DNA from: Pseudomonas putida | GTDB taxonomy: Bacteria; Pseudomonadota; Gammaproteobacteria; Pseudomonadales; Pseudomonadaceae | Assembly (NCBI GenBank): GCA_041071465.1 | Contig: CP163498.1 | Span: 248,001-312,000, forward strand | Length of the DNA: 64,000 bases | Direction: 5' to 3' | Shown here: piece after piece, positions 36,618 to 47,578 of the stretch | Layout: each line of letters starts with the position of its first letter | How positions within the stretch are numbered: the first letter of the stretch is position 1 | Program-made: the position numbers and the translations under genes | The notes under the pieces: generated by a model | Seen by the model: only the letters and a program-made list of their open reading frames with translations | Told to the model about the DNA's origin: nothing | The model's database searches: none

Positions 36618-36627
36618 TTGTATACAA
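36618..36627. promoter_or_regulatory. GntR-type operator TTGTATACAA
   Basis: Perfect palindrome 155 nt before the NCS1 permease start; second member of the pair. Confidence 0.55.
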
Positions 36628-36782
36628 CTTAAACAAAACATAGATACACAAGAATCCGCGACGCCGACCCAATGTCAGCCGCCGCGCCCACAACCCTGTG
36701 ATGCCAACGCTGCACCGACGAGATGGCGAGCCCGTGCGCATGCCCGCTCATCGCAGTCCATGTGCATCAGGAGCCCGCCGGA

Positions 36783-38314
36783 ATGAGTAGCAGCCTCGAC
36801 CTTGCCCCTGAACAATCCGTCGCCAGCACACACCCCGCGTCCACGCTTGCCGGCCACCAGCCGGACCTTGTTCTCAGCCCGCGCCTGCATAACCGCGACC
36901 TGGCGCCCACGCGTATGGAAGGCCGTCGCTGGGGCGGCTACAGCATCTTCGCGCTGTGGACCAACGATGTGCACAATATCGCCAACTATTCGTTCGCCAT
37001 GGGCTTGTTCGCCCTCGGCCTGGGCGGCTGGCAAATTCTGCTGTCGCTGGCCATCGGCGCGGCACTGGTGTACTTCTTCATGAACCTGTCGGGTTACATG
37101 GGCAGAAAACCGGGGTACCGTTCCCGGTCATCAGCCGCATTGCCTTCGGCATCCACGGCGCGCAGATCCCGGCGCTGATACGTGCCATCATCGCCATCGC
37201 CTGGTTCGGCATCCAGACCTACCTGGCATCGGTGGTGCTGCGGGTGCTGCTCACCGCCGTGTGGCCGCAACTGGCAGCCTACGACCACGACAGCATCCTC
37301 GGCCTGTCGAGCCTGGGCTGGGTGTGTTTCGTGTCGATCTGGCTGGTGCAGCTGGTGATCCTGGCCTACGGCATGGAGATGGTGCGCCGTTACGAGGCCT
37401 TTGCCGGGCCTGTGATCCTGCTGACCGTCGCCGCCCTGGCGGTGTTCATGTACTTCAAGGCCGACGCGCGCATTGCCTGGTCGGTGGCTACCCCGCTGAC
37501 CGGCTACGAGATGTGGCGCAACATCTTTGCCGGCGGCGCACTGTGGCTGGCGATCTACGGCACCCTGGTGCTGAACTTCTGTGACTTCGCCCGCTCCTCG
37601 CCTTGCCGCAAGACCATCCGCGTCGGCAACTTCTGGGGCCTGCCGGTGAACATCCTGGTGTTCGCCGTGATCACCGTGGTGCTGTGCGGCGCGCAATTCC
37701 AGATCAACGGCCACATCATCGACAGCCCTACGCAGATCGTCGCCGCCATACCCAGCACGCCATTCCTGGTGCTCGGCTGCCTGGCCTTCCTGATCGTCAC
37801 CGTGGCGGTGAACATCATGGCCAACTTCGTCGCCCCGGCCTTCGTACTCAGCAACCTGGCACCGCGCCACCTGAACTTCCGCCGTGCCGGGCTGATCAGT
37901 GCCACCCTGGCGGTGCTGATCCTGCCCTGGAACCTGTACAACAGCCCGCTGGTGATCGTGTACTTCCTGTCGGGCCTGGGCGCCCTGCTCGGCCCGCTGT
38001 ACGGCGTGATCATGTCCGACTACTGGTTGCTGCGCAAAGGCTGCATCAACGTGCCAGAGCTGTATACCGAGCACCCGGCCGGTGCCTATCACTACAGCAA
38101 GGGCATCAACCTGCGCGCCGTGGCCGCCTTCGTGCCGGCCGCACTGCTGGCCATCGTGCTGGCCCTGGTGCCCAACTTCCAGGGTATCGCGCCGTTCTCC
38201 TGGCTGATCGGTGCCGGCATCGCCGCCGCCCTGTACCTGCTGATCGCGCCACGTAACCGCCACTACCACGACGTCAGCGGCGAGTGCATCGCCGTCGACC
38301 ACAGCGGCCATTAA
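36783..38314 (+). pseudogene. NCS1-family allantoin/hydantoin/pyrimidine permease, frameshifted
   Basis: Twelve-helix sodium- or proton-coupled transporter of the NCS1 family (Mhp1, PucI, allantoin permeases), about 510 residues if intact. Visible: LHNRDLAPTRMEGRRWGGYS, then FALWTNDVHNIANYSFAMG (Mhp1-like TM1) near 58, and WLAIYGTLVLNFCDFARSSP near 260. At 37101-37103 the sequence reads ATGGGCAGAAAACC, where ATGGGCCAGAAAACC would keep the frame MGQKTGVPFPV; one C is missing. Start at 36783 with AGGAG. The gene is followed by a hydantoin/allantoin racemase, so uptake of allantoin or a hydantoin is likely. Confidence 0.85.
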
Positions 38315-38330
38315 TCAAGGAGGACTGCCC

Positions 38331-39058
38331 ATGCGTATTCTGATCGCCAACGTCAACACCACCGAAGCCATTACCCAGGCCATTGCCGAGCAGGCCCGTG
38401 CGGTGGCCGCACCGGTACCGAAATCGTCGGCCTCACGCCCTGGTTCGGCGCCGAATCGGTGGAGGGCAACTTCGAGAGCTACCTGGCGGCCATCGCGGTG
38501 ATGGACCGGGTCCTGGCCTTTGAAGGGCCCTACGATGCCGTGATCCAGGCCGGTTATGGCGAACATGGCCGCGAAGGCCTGCAGGAACTGCTCAACGTGC
38601 CTGTGGTGGACATTACTGACGCCGCCGCCAGCACGGCAATGTACCTGGGCCACGCCTATTCCGTAGTAACCACGCTTGACCGCACCGTGCCATTGATCGA
38701 GGACCGCCTGAAGCTCTCGGGCCTGTATGACCGCTGCGCCTCGGTGCGAGCCAGCGGGCTGGCGGTGCTGGAACTGGAAGCCGACCCGCTGCGGGCCGTG
38801 GAGGCGATTGTCGAGCAGGCCGAACGCGCCGTGCGTGACGACAAGGCCGAGGTGATTTGCCTGGGTTGTGGCGGCATGGCCGGGCTGGACGAGCAGATTC
38901 GCCAACGCACCGGCGTGCCGGTGGTGGATGGTGTGAGTGCAGCGGTGACCATTGCCGAATCGCTGGTGCGCATGGGTTTGAGCACGTCCAAAGTGCGCAC
39001 CTATGCGACGCCACGGGCGAAGAAAGTGGTGGGCTGGCCGATGCGCTTCGGCCGCTAG
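38331..39058 (+). pseudogene. Hydantoin/allantoin racemase (Asp/Glu racemase superfamily), frameshifted
   Basis: About 242 residues if intact. Begins MRILIANVNTTEAITQAI, then after the lesion EIVGLTPWFGAESVEGNFESY in the +1 frame (core VEGNFESY). The two catalytic cysteines of this family are not both as obvious as usual; CLGCGGMAG near residue 180 carries the second. At 38414-38415 GG should be GGG. AAGGAGG precedes the ATG, 16 nt after the NCS1 gene. It probably interconverts R- and S-allantoin, like HpxA, feeding PuuE; hydantoin racemase is the alternative. Confidence 0.8.
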
Positions 39059-39067
39059 ACATCCTTC

Positions 39068-39175
39068 GCCTGTACCGGCCTCTTCGCGGCTAAAGCCGCT
39101 CCTACCGGACCAGCGCAAGCCTGAATACCGTGGGGTCCTCGTAGGAGCGGCTTTAGCCGCGAAGAGGCCGGCCCG
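39068..39175. repeat. REP pair (GCGGCTAAAGCCGC variant)
   Basis: Two inverted copies with 'ggctaaagcc' in place of 'gggtaaaccc', between the racemase and the convergent oxidase gene. Confidence 0.8.
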
Positions 39176-39176
39176 C

Positions 39177-40369
39177 TTAACGCATCATCCCGGCCAAACG
39201 CTGCGCACTGCCACAGGCCAAGGTGAACCCCAACGCCCCATGCCCAGGTTCAGCCACAGGTTGCGGTACACCGTCCCACCTATGATCGGCACGCCGGTAG
39301 GTGTCGCTGGTCGCATCCCCGCCCACTCCACCGCCTGGCCATAATCCGCCGCCCTCGGCAGCGTCTCCAGCGCCAGCCGCCGCATGCTCTGCAAACGGCG
39401 CATGTCCACCGACTCGTCGAAGCCGACAATGTCCACCATCGCCGCTACCCGCAGCTGCTGCCCCAGGCGTGCATAGACGATTTTGCGCTCATAGTCGGTA
39501 AGGCTCACCTCCGGGGGCAGGTGCCCGGCGCTGATCGGTGCGGTCAGGCTGTAGCCCTTCAGCGGGTAAACCGGTATCTGCACCCCCGGTAATGCCAAGC
39601 CTGGGCCGCGATGCCCAGCACACAGCACCAACTGCTCCACGTCCAGCTGCTGATCGCCCAGTTGCAGTGCCACGACCTGGCCCTGGCGCTGAACCAATTG
39701 CGTCACTGGCCGGCCAAGCAGGAAACGGCACTGGCCCGACGCACGCAACAGCGCCTCCAGCCGCAAGCAAAACACGTGGCAATCGCCAACCTCTTCGCCC
39801 GCCGTGAACACGCCCCCCACAAACGGTGCGCCATCCAGGGCAGGCTCCAGCCCGCGCAGCTCGGCAGCCGCCAGCACCTGCTGACTGGCTGGGTCCGTCA
39901 ACTGTTCCCGGCCTTTGGCATAGGCCCGTTCACTGCGAAAAGCCACCAGCTTGCCATTGCGCCGCCAGGCGAAATCCCCCAGGTTCTGGTGTTCGCGCCA
40001 CTGCGCCAAAACGGCCTGGCTGTACAGCGCCAGCTCAAGCAAGTGCCCGGCATTACGGCGATTGACGCTACGCCTGCAAGCCAGGGTGAATGCCAGCAGC
40101 CAGCGCCACTGGGCCGGGTCCATGCGCAAGCGCAAGCGCAATGGCGACTCGCCCTGCAACAGCCAGCCCAGCGCCTGCCACGGCACCCCGGCATCAGCCA
40201 GCGGCGCCACATAGCGATAGGACAATTGCCCGCCATTGGCAAAGCTGGTGGCCGACGCCAGGCTGTCGCGGGCCTCGATCAGGTCAACCGACCGCCCTTC
40301 CCGAACCAGCGCGTAAGCCGTCGCCAGGCCCACCACTCCGCCACCGACCACCGTTACCTGCTGCTTCAT
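39177..40369 (-). pseudogene. D-amino-acid dehydrogenase-like FAD oxidoreductase, frameshifted at the C-terminus
   Basis: DadA-family flavoenzyme of about 397 residues if intact. FAD loop VTVVGGGVVGLATAYALVRE at the N-terminus, then ATSFANGGQLSYRY (DadA hallmark) near 40, and C-terminal AVEWAGMRPATPTGVPIIGG near 345. At 39242 a G is missing on the plus strand; restoring it gives NLGHGALGFTLACGSAQRLAG to a stop at 39177. It would oxidise D-amino acids to 2-oxo acids at the membrane; the exact substrate is unknown. It stands next to the allantoin genes but points the other way. Confidence 0.82.
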
Positions 40370-40413
40370 CGCTCATCCCTGTTCCGGCTTCCTTGCCAAA
40401 CAGTACCAGCGGA

Positions 40414-41076
40414 TCAGGTCGGGCAGCTATGCGCACCGTCATTCAGGCCCTGACGCACATTGCGGCTCAGCAGGCTGGCCTTGCCATCGTGCCAGGTCAG
40501 GGTCAGTACGTAGAGGGTGTCGAAGTCTTCGCCGCTCCAGTCCTCGGTGATCACCCGCTCCTCCCCCAAGGCCTTGCCGGCCACCGTGTTGATCAGTTCC
40601 GGCAGGTAGCCGTGGGACCAGGCGGTATAGATGGTCGCATTGCGGTATTTGTCGCTCAGCAACTCATCGGCCAGTTCAGCGGTGTCGTTGGCGCCGTAGT
40701 CGATATTCACCGGTAAGCCGAGGCGGATGGCACTGGGGGTGATGGTCATCAATGGGCGGATGTAGCTGTAGCTTTCATCCCGGCTGCCTTCCTCGACATG
40801 CCGCGTGGGGTTGGCGGCAAACACATAGTCGGCCTTGCCGAAGCGCTCGGGCAGTACAGTGGCCAGGTCCAGCGCACGGTTGAGGCCCTGGCAATTCAAC
40901 TGCCCGAGCCCCTCGCCCGGCTTCTCGCCATGACGCAGAAACACCAGGGTCTGGGTGCCATCCACCGGTCGTGCCCGGCTTTCGACAGCCTCCAGCGCCA
41001 ATGGTACGGCGACGGCTGTGAGCACCAGGCTCAGCAGCAAGTGGCGGCGACGACGGAAGAATGTTGGCAACTTCAT
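40414..41076 (-). CDS. Histidine phosphatase family protein with signal anchor
   Basis: 220-residue protein with a positively charged N-terminus (FFRRRRHLLLSLVLTAVAV) that acts as signal peptide or anchor, so it is probably periplasmic. The phosphohistidine motif LVFLRHGEKPGEG follows near residue 44, and a second histidine is in YTAWSHGYLPEL near 160. The start at 41076 is an ATG; a TTG one codon upstream is possible. No clear partner genes; substrate unknown. Confidence 0.82.
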   Translation of the reverse strand: MKLPTFFRRRRHLLLSLVLTAVAVPLALEAVESRARPVDGTQTLVFLRHGEKPGEGLGQLNCQGLNRALDLATVLPERFGKADYVFAANPTRHVEEGSRDESYSYIRPLMTITPSAIRLGLPVNIDYGANDTAELADELLSDKYRNATIYTAWSHGYLPELINTVAGKALGEERVITEDWSGEDFDTLYVLTLTWHDGKASLLSRNVRQGLNDGAHSCPT

Positions 41077-41310
41077 CAAGGCAGGCTCGTGTGGCAGAGA
41101 AAATCGGGTTTACCCGCCACATCGCCCGGCCAGTTGCAGGGCGCCCGTGTAGTGAATGCCATCCCTGGCAACGCGTCAGGGTCAGAGTGCCCCGAACCCG
41201 TTTGGTTCCTCCCTGGAGGTGGATGCCGTTCCCTAGGCAAGGCCTAGATTAGGGGCTGGGTGTTGCGCAATTGTGTAAGGTGCAAGAACCTCGGGTTGCA
41301 ACGTGCCCAC

Positions 41311-41649
41311 TCAATCATCCCGCGTGAGCACTTCCAGCAGTTCAATCTCGAAGGTCAGGTCCGAATTCGGCGGGATCGCCCCCACGCTGCGTTCGCCATA
41401 CCCCAGGTGCGCCGGTACCAGCAGCTTGCGCTTGCCACCTACGCGCATGCCCATCAGGCCTTGATCCCAGCCTTTGATTACCCTGCCGGTACCGATCACG
41501 CACTGGAACGGCTTACCGCGCGACCAGGACGAGTCGAACTCGCTGCCATCGGCCAGCCAGCCGGTGTACTGGGTGGTGATCAGGGCACCTTTGACGGCGG
41601 CTTTGCCATCACCCTCGACCAGGTCGATGATCTGCAGTTCTTGGCTCAC
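41311..41649 (-). CDS. FKBP-type peptidyl-prolyl cis-trans isomerase
   Basis: 112-residue minimal FKBP: YTGWLADGSEFDSSWSRGKP near residue 27, FQCVIGTGRVIKGWDQGLMG near 47 and LGYGERSVGAIPPNSDLTFE near 80, with the conserved Tyr, Phe, Asp, Val-Ile and Trp of the active site. The start is GTG at 41649, with GGAG seven bases upstream; upstream in-frame ATG extends the protein with 39 unrelated residues. A cytoplasmic folding helper. Confidence 0.9.
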   Translation of the reverse strand: MSQELQIIDLVEGDGKAAVKGALITTQYTGWLADGSEFDSSWSRGKPFQCVIGTGRVIKGWDQGLMGMRVGGKRKLLVPAHLGYGERSVGAIPPNSDLTFEIELLEVLTRDD

Positions 41650-41775
41650 GGGTACACTCCAAACGCTGAAAAACAAAACCGCCCTTTTCTCAGGAATGCA
41701 CCGGTTTGGCAAGTTCAGGCAGAAATGTCCGGAGGCATTCACCACGGAATGCCTCCGGACAAACATGACGTTGAA

Positions 41776-42183
41776 TCAGCTGTTCTGCTCGAACACCTCT
41801 TGGCCGGACAGCTCCTTGGTCTGATTGGCGAAGCAGTACCACGCGGGCTTCTGTTCGACGAAGATCTGCAGGTCGAAATCCCAGGCTTGGTCGCCATCGA
41901 GCAGGCCGACCGGCACGGCATGGAAGTCGTTGGCCTTGAGCCGGTAGTACAGGTGCGTACCACAGCGGCCACAGAAAGCACGCTGGGCCCAGTCGGACGA
42001 ATCATAGACGCTGGGCGCACGCCCTTCGATCAGCGGAGGCTTGCTGCAGTGCACCACCAGCAGCGGGCCGCCGGTCCACTTGCGGCACATGCTGCAATGA
42101 CAAGCGCTGATATGGGTATTGTCGACGGTGACCGTCAGCCGCGTGTCGCCGCACAGGCAGGTGCCTTGTTTTTCCAGGGCCAT
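41776..42183 (-). CDS. GFA-family (glutathione-dependent formaldehyde-activating-like) protein
   Basis: 135-residue Mss4-like zinc protein: CLCGDTRLTV, then CHCSMCRKWTGGP near residue 29 and FCGRCGTHLYYR near 70, the cysteines that bind zinc. The family includes glutathione S-(hydroxymethyl) enzymes but most members have no proved activity. GAGGAGCC precedes the ATG. Confidence 0.88.
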   Translation of the reverse strand: MALEKQGTCLCGDTRLTVTVDNTHISACHCSMCRKWTGGPLLVVHCSKPPLIEGRAPSVYDSSDWAQRAFCGRCGTHLYYRLKANDFHAVPVGLLDGDQAWDFDLQIFVEQKPAWYCFANQTKELSGQEVFEQNS

Positions 42184-42322
42184 GGGTGGCTCCTCGAATG
42201 CAAAGATGGGCCTGCAATTATAGAAGCCCGCCGCGAAAGCCGCTTGCTTGCTGCTTTTGTACTCTGCAAGACAGCGCAGCCCAAAAGGGCTGGCTGTCTG
42301 CTACAGGGCATCGCACTCACGG

Positions 42323-43111
42323 CTAGATGTACGCCGTACCACGCAGGTACAACGCCGCCCGCCCACTGATGATTACGCGGCCATTGCCCGGCACTTCGCA
42401 CTGCAACTGCCCTTTGCGTGCCCCGCCCTGCTCGCAGCTCAGCACGTTCTTGCCCAGCCTCTGGGCCCATACCGGTGCCAGCGAAGTGTGCGCCGAGCCG
42501 GTTACCGGGTCTTCATTCACCCCAACCCGCGGGCCGAACCAGCGGGTGACGAAGTCAAAGCCACGCCCTGCCGCGGTCACGGCAATGCCACGGACGTCGA
42601 AGGCCGACAGCGCAACAAAGTCGGGTTTCAACGTTTCGAGCAGCATGGCGTCATCGATCACCACCACATAATCGTCGCTACGGTACACCGCCTTCGCCTG
42701 GCTCAAGCCCAGCGCCTGCAGTAGGCCCGCCGGCGTGTCCACCGCTACGGGTTGTTTGGCCGGGAAGTCCATGGCCAGCAGGCCATCAGTGCCGCGGCTG
42801 ACGCGCAGCTCGCCACTGCGGGTGTTGAAGCGCAGTACTTGCGCCTGCTCACCCAGTTGCTCGAACAGCACGTAAGCCGAGGCCAAGGTAGCATGGCCGC
42901 ACAGGTCGACTTCCACGGTGGGGGTGAACCAACGCAGGTCGAACGTTTCGCCTTTGCGCACGAAGTAGGCTGTTTCTGACAGGTTGTTTTCTTCAGCGAT
43001 GCGCTGCAGCACATCGTCCGGCAGCCAGCTTTCCAGCGGGATCACTGCGGCCGGGTTGCCACCGAACGGTTCAGTGGAAAAGGCATCGACCTGGAAGATT
43101 TCGAGTTGCAT
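42323..43111 (-). CDS. PhzF-family isomerase/epimerase
   Basis: 262-residue PhzF-like protein, two-domain diaminopimelate-epimerase fold. Family motifs: FQVDAFSTEPFGGNPAAV at the start, ENNLSETAYF near 42 (catalytic glutamate), DLCGHATLASAYVLFE near 69 and DPVTGSAHTSLAPVW near 205. Start at 43111 (AAGGAG, 8 nt) rather than the GTG two codons upstream. It has no phenazine genes around it and its substrate is unknown. Confidence 0.9.
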   Translation of the reverse strand: MQLEIFQVDAFSTEPFGGNPAAVIPLESWLPDDVLQRIAEENNLSETAYFVRKGETFDLRWFTPTVEVDLCGHATLASAYVLFEQLGEQAQVLRFNTRSGELRVSRGTDGLLAMDFPAKQPVAVDTPAGLLQALGLSQAKAVYRSDDYVVVIDDAMLLETLKPDFVALSAFDVRGIAVTAAGRGFDFVTRWFGPRVGVNEDPVTGSAHTSLAPVWAQRLGKNVLSCEQGGARKGQLQCEVPGNGRVIISGRAALYLRGTAYI

Positions 43112-43162
43112 GCACACACTCCTTGTTACCTGGGCGCTGCCAGGCAGATATCTGGAAAAGGG

Positions 43163-44101
43163 CTACGGGCGTACCGGGGTCAAAACTGGCTCACCGGCAA
43201 AGAACGCCTGCAGGTTGCGCAGCACCAAGGCCACCGTGTCGCGCGCAGCTTCTGGCGATTGGCCAGCCACGTGGGGTGTGAGCACAGTGTTGGGCAAGGC
43301 CTTGAGTGCATCGGGCACTGCTGGCTCGTCATCGAAAACATCCAGCGCGGCGCCAGCCAGCTGGCCACGCTGCAATACGGCAATCAGGGCCTGCGTGTCG
43401 ACCACGCTGGCACGGGCGATGTTCACCAGATAGCCTTCAGCGCCCAGGGCCTGAAGGACGTGGGCATCGACCAGATGCCGGGTGTTGGCGCCACCGGGGG
43501 TGGCCACCACCAGGATGTCGACGGCTTCAGCCAAGTGCCGAGGGCTGTCGTACCAGGCATAGGGCACATCCTGGCGTGGTGTGCGGCTGTGGTAGCTGAC
43601 GGGCATGTCGAAGCCCAAGTGGGCCCGCTTGGCGATCGCCAGCCCCACTGCGCCGAGGCCGAGAATGCCCAGGCGTTTGCCACTCACCGAGGGGCTGATC
43701 ACCCGGTTCCATTCACCGCGCCGCGTGCTGGCATCGGCACGAGGAATGTCGCGCAGCAGCGCCAGCAGCAGGGCCAGGGTGTGGTCGGCGACGGCTGCGG
43801 CATTGGCCCCGGCGCCATTGGTGACGGTTATGCCGCGTGCGGCGGCGGCGGCCAGGTCGACCTGCTCGTAGCCGGCGCCGATCACGCAGATGATCTGCAA
43901 TCTGGGTAATGCATCAATTTCGGTGGCGGATAGCCCCAGCGGCCCACGGGTGAGTACCGCATCGATTTCTTCGGCGTGGCGATGAATGGCATCGGCGCGC
44001 AGTTGCGGCGAAGGGGCACGGATCAGGTGGTAACCGGCCTGCTCCAGCATGGGCAGGTAATCGTCGACGGTTTCCACCAGTACCAGGACTGTCTTGCTCA
44101 T
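43163..44101 (-). CDS. D-2-hydroxyacid dehydrogenase (glyoxylate/hydroxypyruvate reductase type)
   Basis: 312-residue NAD(P)-dependent enzyme. GRLGILGLGAVGLAIAKRA-like Rossmann loop is seen as GILGLGAVGLAIAKRAHLGF near residue 148; VNIARASVVD near 230 holds the substrate arginine, DVFDDEP near 258 the catalytic acid, and LTPHVAGQSPEA near 278 the catalytic histidine. Start at 44101 with GGAGG upstream. It could reduce glyoxylate or hydroxypyruvate, which would connect to the pathway at 20-27 kb, but GhrB-like enzymes are promiscuous. Confidence 0.9.
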   Translation of the reverse strand: MSKTVLVLVETVDDYLPMLEQAGYHLIRAPSPQLRADAIHRHAEEIDAVLTRGPLGLSATEIDALPRLQIICVIGAGYEQVDLAAAAARGITVTNGAGANAAAVADHTLALLLALLRDIPRADASTRRGEWNRVISPSVSGKRLGILGLGAVGLAIAKRAHLGFDMPVSYHSRTPRQDVPYAWYDSPRHLAEAVDILVVATPGGANTRHLVDAHVLQALGAEGYLVNIARASVVDTQALIAVLQRGQLAGAALDVFDDEPAVPDALKALPNTVLTPHVAGQSPEAARDTVALVLRNLQAFFAGEPVLTPVRP

Positions 44102-44185
44102 GCCACCTCCGGGTGAATTCGAGGCGTCATTATGCGGAGTCACCGGCCGGTACAGTCAATGGAAATAACAAGGCAAAACTGTACT

Positions 44186-44945
<760 letters not shown>

Positions 44946-44954
44946 GAAACAGCG

Positions 44955-45371
44955 TTACTGCGCGAACGCGCGCCCTAACCCACCGGGTACACCACTGCTG
45001 TCAGTTTCCTGCCAAGGCCCATTCGGGCTCAACGACCAGCTCCAGCCGTTATCAAACCGATAGTACGTACGCTGCCGGTAGAAGGTATTGGGCTGCTTCT
45101 CCAACACATATACACCCAGCTTGGGATCCCAGTGACTTGCCCCGCCAGGCGGTGGCGCAAAGCTGGCCGAGGTGCGCGGCATGGGCTTGGGTATCGCCGC
45201 CGGCTTGCTCGGCGAAGTGGCAGGCTGCCTGCCCGGCAAGGGCTTGACCACCGGCCCCGAAGGCGGCACACGCTCGATCGGTGGCGCGGGCTGCTCGTAC
45301 GGCTCATGCACCGTACACGCAGACAAACCCAGGGCCAAGGTAATCAGGGTCAGGCGGACGGTGCTGTGCAT
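44955..45371 (-). CDS. Hypothetical lipoprotein
   Basis: 138-residue protein with a lipoprotein signal ending LSAC near residue 19, a proline-rich middle (about 25-75) and a C-terminal domain with YVLEKQPNTFYRQRTYYRFD and SLSPNGPW. It is not recognised as a named family. It lies 12 nt after the last ccm gene on the same strand and could be in that transcript. Its stop abuts the palindromic repeat region. Confidence 0.7.
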   Translation of the reverse strand: MHSTVRLTLITLALGLSACTVHEPYEQPAPPIERVPPSGPVVKPLPGRQPATSPSKPAAIPKPMPRTSASFAPPPGGASHWDPKLGVYVLEKQPNTFYRQRTYYRFDNGWSWSLSPNGPWQETDSSGVPGGLGRAFAQ

Positions 45372-45383
45372 GGCATTGCTCTC

Positions 45384-46579
45384 TTACTGGTCTGGAGTGT
45401 CGATGGTCAGGCGCTGGGTAGCCTGGGTGGCGCTAGACAACGGCGCCCCCTGGCCAATCCACTCACCCTGGGTAGGCTGACCCGCGCGTGAAACACGTGC
45501 AACCAGTTGGACTTCGGCATACTGCGACAGTTTCATCTGCGGCATCATCGCATCAGCATCAGACAACTCCACCTCGATCGGCAACTGCGCCACGGTCACC
45601 CGCTTGGCCGCCAGCGGCATCGGCGGGCCATTGCTGGCGCGAGCGAAGATAAACACCGTGTCGTCCGGCTGAACCTTGTCCTTCAAGGCAGCCGCCAGTT
45701 CCACCCGCACTTTCAGGCGAGCCGCCACAGGTGCAGGCTCAGTAGCCTGCACTGGCGCGCCACCCACGCGCTCGGCGGCACGGTCGATCCCCCCTGCAAC
45801 GCCGCTCGCGATGCATCACCTTCTGGCAACTGCGCCAGCAAGCGCTTCCAGTAGTCGATGGCTTCCTGATAGCGCTCGCCTTCAAACGCGGCAATACCGC
45901 GCAGGCCCAGGCTGGTCACCTCGTTGGGGTCCGCCTTCAGCGCTTCGTCAGTCAGCGCCTGCAATTGCGGGCTCCACTGCTTGTTGGCGGCAAAGTACTG
46001 GGCCTGGGCCCACTGCCCCAGCAGCTCGGGCTGGCGGCCAGCCAGGGTCACGGCCCGTTCGAACGTACGCGCGGCGTCGGCCGGGCGCTGCTCGGCCATG
46101 TAGGCCCGGCCAAGGAAATACATGGCCTCGGCCGAATCCGGCTGGGCCTGCACCACGCGTTCAAGGCGCGTGGTCATTTCTTCCATCGACTTGGGAGCCT
46201 CGGCAAACTCCTGGGTCAGCGCCACCTTGTCGGCCGCCCCGAAATGCAGGTACAGCCCCAGCGCCATCAGCGGTACCAGTACCGCAGCCAGCAGCGGCAG
46301 GGCCTTGCCCAAATGCCCCTGGCGCGGGGCCTCGGCGCCTTCGGTATCGGCCAGCAGCTCGCGGGCAGCCTCGTCCCGGCCCTTGGCCATCTGCGCCTCA
46401 TCGAGCACACCGGCGGCTTGTTGGGCCGCCAGCTCGGCGACACGTTCCTGGTAAAGGGCCACGTTCAAGGCCGTGCGGTCTTCTTCCTGCTGGCGACGGC
46501 GGCCACGCAAGATCGGGAGCAGCAAAAAGCTGAGGGCAGCGAGCAGCAGAAGGCCCGCGCTAAGCCAGAATTCAATCAT
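45384..46579 (-). pseudogene. ccmI: Cytochrome c maturation protein CcmI, frameshifted
   Basis: Chaperone that binds apocytochrome c and hands it to CcmFH. About 398 residues if intact: two N-terminal membrane helices ([20 protein letters not shown] and later [19 protein letters not shown]), a TPR domain ([20 protein letters not shown] near 145) and a C-terminal periplasmic domain ([11 protein letters not shown]...). The C run at 45789-45794 has six C; seven would keep the frame through [12 protein letters not shown]. Starts inside the end of ccmH with an 8-nt overlap. Confidence 0.85.
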
Positions 46580-47048
46580 GGGTCTGTTCTTTTTCCAGCA
46601 GTTTGGCGAGACGCTCGCGTTCTTCGGCAGACAACTCATCGGCGCCCTGCACGGCCGTAGCACGGCGCCGGCGTACGATCACCGCCAGCACCACGAAGCC
46701 ACCGGCCAGCAAGATCCCCGGGCCAAACCACAGCAGCCAGGTACGCCCGCTGAGCGCCGGCTTGTAGCGCACGAAGTCGCCATAGCGGTCGACCATGAAG
46801 TCGATGATCTGCTGGTTGCTCTGGCCTTCGCCAAGCATGCGGAAGATTTCTCGGCGCAGGTCGGCAGCAATCGGCGCGTTGGAGTCGGCAATATCCTGGT
46901 TCTGGCACTTGGGGCAGCGCAGTTCCTTGGTCAACTGTTGGTAACGCTCGCGCTCTGCCTCGTCGCGAAACTGGTAGGTGTCGATAGCCGCCTTGGCCAC
47001 ACCGGCCAGGCTCATGCCCAGCACCGCAGCTGCCAGCCAACGCCTCAT
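46572..47048 (-). CDS. ccmH: Cytochrome c maturation protein CcmH
   Basis: 158-residue thiol oxidoreductase that keeps the CxxCH cysteines of apocytochromes reduced. Signal peptide to AKAA near 21, then [20 protein letters not shown] near 42, the conserved LRCxxC motif, then a three-helix bundle ([20 protein letters not shown]) and one membrane helix ([20 protein letters not shown]) near 103. Overlaps ccmG by four bases and ccmI by eight, as in a tight operon. Confidence 0.95.
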   Translation of the reverse strand: MRRWLAAAVLGMSLAGVAKAAIDTYQFRDEAERERYQQLTKELRCPKCQNQDIADSNAPIAADLRREIFRMLGEGQSNQQIIDFMVDRYGDFVRYKPALSGRTWLLWFGPGILLAGGFVVLAVIVRRRRATAVQGADELSAEERERLAKLLEKEQTHD

Positions 47049-47578
47049 GGCTTGGCCTCGTCAATCAGGCCCTGGTACAACGGCGCCAGCTGTTCACGCC
47101 AGACCGTGGCATCGACGATGCCGACGTGCTTGTAGCGGATGATGCCCTTGGCATCGATCAGGAAGGTTTCCGGCGCCCCATACACCCCAAGGTCCAGGCC
47201 CAGGCTGCCCTGTTCGTCACGAATATCCAGCTGATAGGGGTTGTGGAACTCGGCCAACCACTTCTGCGCGGCGGCGTTGTCATCCTTGTAGTTGACCCCA
47301 TGGATCACCACCCCCTGCTGTGCCAGCTGGTTCAGGTACGGGTGCTCGACCTTGCACGACGGGCACCAGGTGGCCCACACGTTGACCAGTGCCGGGCGCC
47401 CCTGCAAGTCGGCCTGAGTCAGGTGCGGTCCCCCTGTGTCGACGCCAGGGAAAACGCCGGGAACGGTTTGCCGATCATTGCCGAAGGCAGCTCGTCGGGC
47501 TTGAGGAAAAGCCCCTTGTAGAGGAACACCGCCACCAGCAGGAATACTGCAAGGGGCACAACCATGATCCAACGCTTC
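47045..47578 (-). pseudogene. ccmG: Thiol:disulfide interchange protein CcmG/DsbE, frameshifted
   Basis: Membrane-anchored thioredoxin that reduces CcmH and apocytochrome. About 178 residues if intact: anchor [20 protein letters not shown], then PDELPSAMIGKPFPAF, and the active site VWATWCPSCKVEHPYL near 75. At 47422-47423 GG on the plus strand should be GGG; without it the frame ends at DRT-stop instead of continuing LTQADLQGRPALVNVW. Starts at 47578 inside the end of ccmF. Confidence 0.85.
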
